Assembly: GCA_021464415.1 (NCBI GenBank)
Contig: CM038467.1
Coordinates: 12,417,411-12,481,410 of the forward strand
Source of the DNA: Lonicera japonica
Lineage: Eukaryota; Streptophyta; Magnoliopsida; Dipsacales; Caprifoliaceae
Direction of reading: 5' to 3'
Length of the DNA stretch: 64,000 nt
Positions 60,549 to 64,000 of this stretch are shown here, one piece after another (the stretch's first letter is position 1; each line of letters opens with the position of its first letter). The notes beneath the pieces are model-generated. The model worked only from the letters and a program-made list of their open reading frames with translations. It was not told the DNA's origin and searched no databases. Position numbers and translations under genes: made by a program.

Positions 60549-61331
60549 ATATTATTTTATTACATTAAAATAGGTTTATATAAGAGTTATAATTGATGTC
60601 ATCCTCTTGAATTTAATTGGATTAGCTTTCAAAAACAAATTAAAAATAATTGGAATGGTACTTCATTTCATTTTTTTTTTGGTATAAATAAAATTTAAAT
60701 TATGTTGTCCATTAAATTAAACCTTCACGCACAAACTTCATATGTTGCATGTCCATTAAATTATGTTGTACATATATAGGCTTCAACCTCTATCCCTTTA
60801 TAAATTTGCATGACACCCTCATGCCATATAATATTATTTATTTTTTTAGTATAAATATATCTAACTCACGAATTGAATATATATTAAACAATTTGGTTTG
60901 AATTTTTAGAAGATAATTAAGCTGATAAGGGGAGAAACGAAAATGTCCAATTAAAGCAAGGATGTCCGTCAAAAGTTTCTGTTTTTTTATCCCTTGTTTT
61001 TTAACGAATAAAATTAGTCCAAAATTAGTTTACAATAATACAGTTGTAAAGAAAGAAAGGGCTACAAACCTTATCTTTTATCTTTTATTCCAATTTTTAT
61101 TTTTCTCATAATATTGAAAAGAAATTACAATTTTTGATACAAGTCTAAATTTCCACAAGCGAATTATGAAATCTTGGAACTTAATCTCTTCCCATAAATT
61201 ATATGTAAATTCACTGCTTTAAAATCCTAAAAAAAAAGGTTTAATAAAATTGAGTGTAAAAGTTTTTAAAATGTAAAAAAAAAACAATAAAAGAAATTAA
61301 AATAAGAAGTTTGAATTATGATCACTTACCA
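60549..61331. other. AT-rich intergenic sequence
   Basis: Nothing recognisable. Confidence 0.4.
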
Positions 61332-61700
61332 GCGGAGGCGAACGAAAGTAAGGGCAATTAGCCCTCCTTAGATTTAAATATTTTTTACTATATGTGAAGT
61401 ATTTTTAAAAAAATATATATATATATATATAAGAACTTATGTATAGAACTATTTAACCAATTAATTGACTAACCAACTATGTGTGCCAATAGTCTTTCCT
61501 CTTTTCTCAGTTCTCTCTCTTAGTCCACTGACCAATCATTTGTTCTCCTCCCTTCACTCTTTCTTCATTTCTCTAGTTCTTTCTCACGAGCTCATCCGCC
61601 GCCCCTACCCGCAGCCACAGTCCACCGCGTCACAGCCCCCCTGCCCTCACATGGTATTAATTTCTCGTGATTAATATTAGATCTAATTTTTAATATTGAA
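61332..61700. other. One hAT-like end and a pyrimidine-rich GC-elevated patch
   Basis: CAGCGGAGGCGAACG at 61332 resembles the CAGAGGCGGA ends of elements in this window, followed by AATTAGCCCTCC; no opposite end was found. At 61490-61650 a C/T-rich stretch with GCCGCCCCTACCCGC forms a 69-aa frame with no recognisable signature; it could be a gene-promoter or first-exon remnant, but I cannot support a gene. Confidence 0.3.
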
Positions 61701-62940
61701 TATATTTTTTAATTAAGTGTATAATATTAGTTATATTATTTTTTAATTGCATAGTATATTAGATTAATTGAAGAATTGCTAGTGATTGCTATTTGCTCAA
61801 TATTAAATCATCAAGAGTGCGCTATGCAATTGCATGAGAGATGAATATATGAATGATTATTTGGTAACATACATTGAATATTGAACAAGACATTTTCAAT
61901 AATATTGAAAAGGAGAAAGTGTTATAATATTTTCAAAATATAAAATCCCGTAGAATGTTATTGTTTGTAGACATTAAGTATTTGGTACTTTTAGTTATTT
62001 CAAGGATTACTATTAATACTATTGTAATTATATTATAATTTTCCAATTTTAAATATATTTTTATGTGCATTAAAATTCACCTCTTACTAGTTAAATTCAT
62101 ATTTTTGCCACTACTTTCGAGTAATGGAAAAATAAGAAAAGAAAAGACAAAAAGGAAAATATAACCATAACCATGAAAGAGAATCTCGAGCACATGGGAA
62201 GCAGGTGGGCGGCCCCTCTTTTCCTACAACATCTGAAAGCCCATTCAGAAATCATAATTCAAAATAATAATAATTTTAGAGCAATATAGATATTTAAAAT
62301 AGTTAGTGTATTGCTGAGAACACGTGGTCTATAATAAAGTTATTTTGTTCAAAATTTATTATAGCCAATGAATATTCTTTAATAACATTTCTCTTATTCA
62401 TAGACTTTTAGGATTTTTAACCAATAAATTATTGCAAAATCAAAACGTTAATTACCTGTGGTGTCAGATATATAGTTATATATATATACATTAAATGATT
62501 CGTGTTTAGGAAAAATGTCCTTTAAATAAATTTATAAAAAAGTTTGAACAATGACGTTAGAAAGACTTTGGAGTAAGAATCGAAAAAATAACTCAAATAA
62601 TATTATATTAATATATTTATTAGTGAGTGAAATGACAAAAGTGTAAACTTTGCGTACTAATTAATGAATTAATAACACATTATATAAATTAATTTTTTTT
62701 CTATACCAAGAATATTTAGATCAGTTTTCACGCACTTCGATTAATCTTTTTTGTCAAGGGTGCCAACTACTGGATACCAATAATTTTGTATTTACCGAGA
62801 CTTAACTTGAAAAACTCTCAGTCGAATCTGATTTTCTAAATTTAGGGTGACTATCTTTGGGCCAATTTATTGTGTTATAAATTAATTTGCTGAGTATTAA
62901 TATTGTGTCCCATTAGAATTGTTCAAATTAAAATCTATAC
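61701..62940. other. AT-rich intergenic sequence
   Basis: No gene. One AACACGTGGTC word near 62321. Confidence 0.4.
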
Positions 62941-63310
62941 AGTAAAAAAAAAAAAGGTTAATAAGAGAGGGGATGTGAAGCACGTGACTTTTCTTCCCTC
63001 ACCACAAACATCCTCTGGTGGTCACTATTTCTCTCTCTAGTGAGTGTCAGACCATCAACTTTAACAGTGACATTAATTTAGGATAAGCTAATGGGGATCT
63101 GCGCACTAATCATCGTTTCTGCAGAGTAATAATATTAGCTATGCGAGGTCAACAGAAATTGTAATTCAGTCAACTCTTAGATAGATTGTTTACCCTCACG
63201 TGACAATCTTACGAAACTAATGAAATGGAGTTGTCCTCGTTTCACTCCAACTTGCCATGTACGTCGTGCCGCAACTCACGTGCCCCTTTGATTGCAATTT
63301 TATAAAGAAA
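62941..63310. promoter_or_regulatory. G-box island
   Basis: Less AT-rich than its surroundings, with AGCACGTGACT, CTCACGTGACA and CTCACGTGCCC within about 300 bases, plus a tight inverted pair CTCTGGTGGTCAC. Three CACGTG words in such a span look promoter-like; the gene, if any, would be beyond the window. Inference only. Confidence 0.35.
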
Positions 63311-64000
63311 AATTTCTTTTTAGTATTTGCTGCAAAAAGTTTCACGCCATAAATAAAAGTAAAGTGTATGTCTTTTGGTTATAGAAAATTAAAAATAAAT
63401 TTAATAATGTCTTATTTGATTATCAAAAATTAAATATATAAACTTATACTTAACTCTTAAGAACTAACTAACATACACCTTACATGAAAATAAGAGAATT
63501 ATCTAATATTTTTGGGGATGCTAATAACCCTACCAATAAATAATATTCGATTAAATTATGTAAATCAAATTGTGCCTGACTAATTATAATGGGAGACTAT
63601 CATAAAACGGTAATACACATGTATTTAATATTTTATTTGATTAATGCAACTTAAATGAATGAATGAGTTCATGTATACTTAAAAATCTAAATATATAATA
63701 ATAGATCGGCCAAGAATACGAATTATTATTATGGTGCGTTTGAATGCAAGTAAGGAATTTGCATGGAAATAAAATAAGTTCCAGGCAATTGAATTGCCTG
63801 GAATGAAAAATGCCAATTAAATGTATTTGATTGCCTTAATTTTTTACCCGAAAAATATTGGTTGTATTATGGCATTTTTAATGTAGAAAAAATTATTGGT
63901 ATTTTTTTTTACATAATTCTATAGTCATGATTGATCTTATTTAATTGATATTGATTAATAGATTTTAAATATTAAATTTTGAATTTTGTATTTTAAGTTA
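63311..64000. other. AT-rich edge with start of a candidate MITE
   Basis: GGTGCGTTTGAATGCAAG near 63733 resembles ends of PIF/Harbinger-type MITEs. A 25-base near-perfect palindrome (63779-63803, 12-base arms TTCCAGGCAATT around one G) lies just inside. The right part is cut off by the window edge. Confidence 0.35.

Noticed and set aside
61465..61674. 69-aa Ser/Pro-rich frame
   Set aside because: Pyrimidine-rich DNA produces such frames; no homologous domain and no downstream exon was found.
1..64000. Structural RNA genes (tRNA, rRNA) or CRISPR-like arrays
   Set aside because: No cloverleaf-forming tRNA was seen; tRNA-like boxes occur only in SINE-type contexts. The regular repeats found are transposon-internal and lack unique spacers.

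Overview
The window is nuclear DNA from a flowering plant, most likely a core eudicot. It is AT-rich, its genes carry plant-type GT-AG introns, all five recognisable genes belong to plant families, and the spaces between them are filled with transposon debris. I could not narrow it below eudicot level.

Layout. 1-3980: repeats upstream of a MADS-box gene, including a 2.1-kb element whose arms are inverted tandem arrays. 3981-15754 (+): a complete eight-exon FRUITFULL-like gene (243 aa). Its 10.4-kb first intron holds a decayed Ty3/gypsy element in sense orientation, a LINE fragment and a Ty1/copia fragment in antisense, and a hAT-like element. 16845-18407 (+): a three-exon universal-stress-protein-like gene. 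19068-21420 (-): a three-exon ER-type adenine nucleotide carrier (ER-ANT1-like), with a 5' UTR intron and a hAT MITE in intron 1. 22369-23332: a probable non-autonomous Helitron. 25661-28607 (+): a two-exon galacturonosyltransferase, closest to GAUT11. 31455-33311 (-): a type II phosphatidylinositol 4-kinase gamma with a single coding exon and a 5' UTR intron.

From 34.9 kb to the end I find no gene. This stretch holds a twin-primed (5'-inverted) LINE, several hAT-like elements with 8-bp target duplications, a tRNA-derived SINE with a 15-bp duplication, two diverged copies of a 3-3.8-kb block in direct orientation, a 0.4-kb foldback element, a MULE-like element with long inverted repeats and a 9-bp duplication, and several G-box (CACGTG) islands.

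The five genes do not form a pathway: a flowering/fruit transcription factor, a stress-domain protein, an ER nucleotide exchanger, a Golgi pectin synthase and a lipid-kinase-like protein. The USP-like and ER-ANT1 genes converge, as do GAUT11 and PI4K-gamma. I found no undescribed enzymatic or defence system. The unusual content is transposon architecture, especially around the FUL-like gene. All gene models are read from splice consensus and remembered family sequences, without alignment software.
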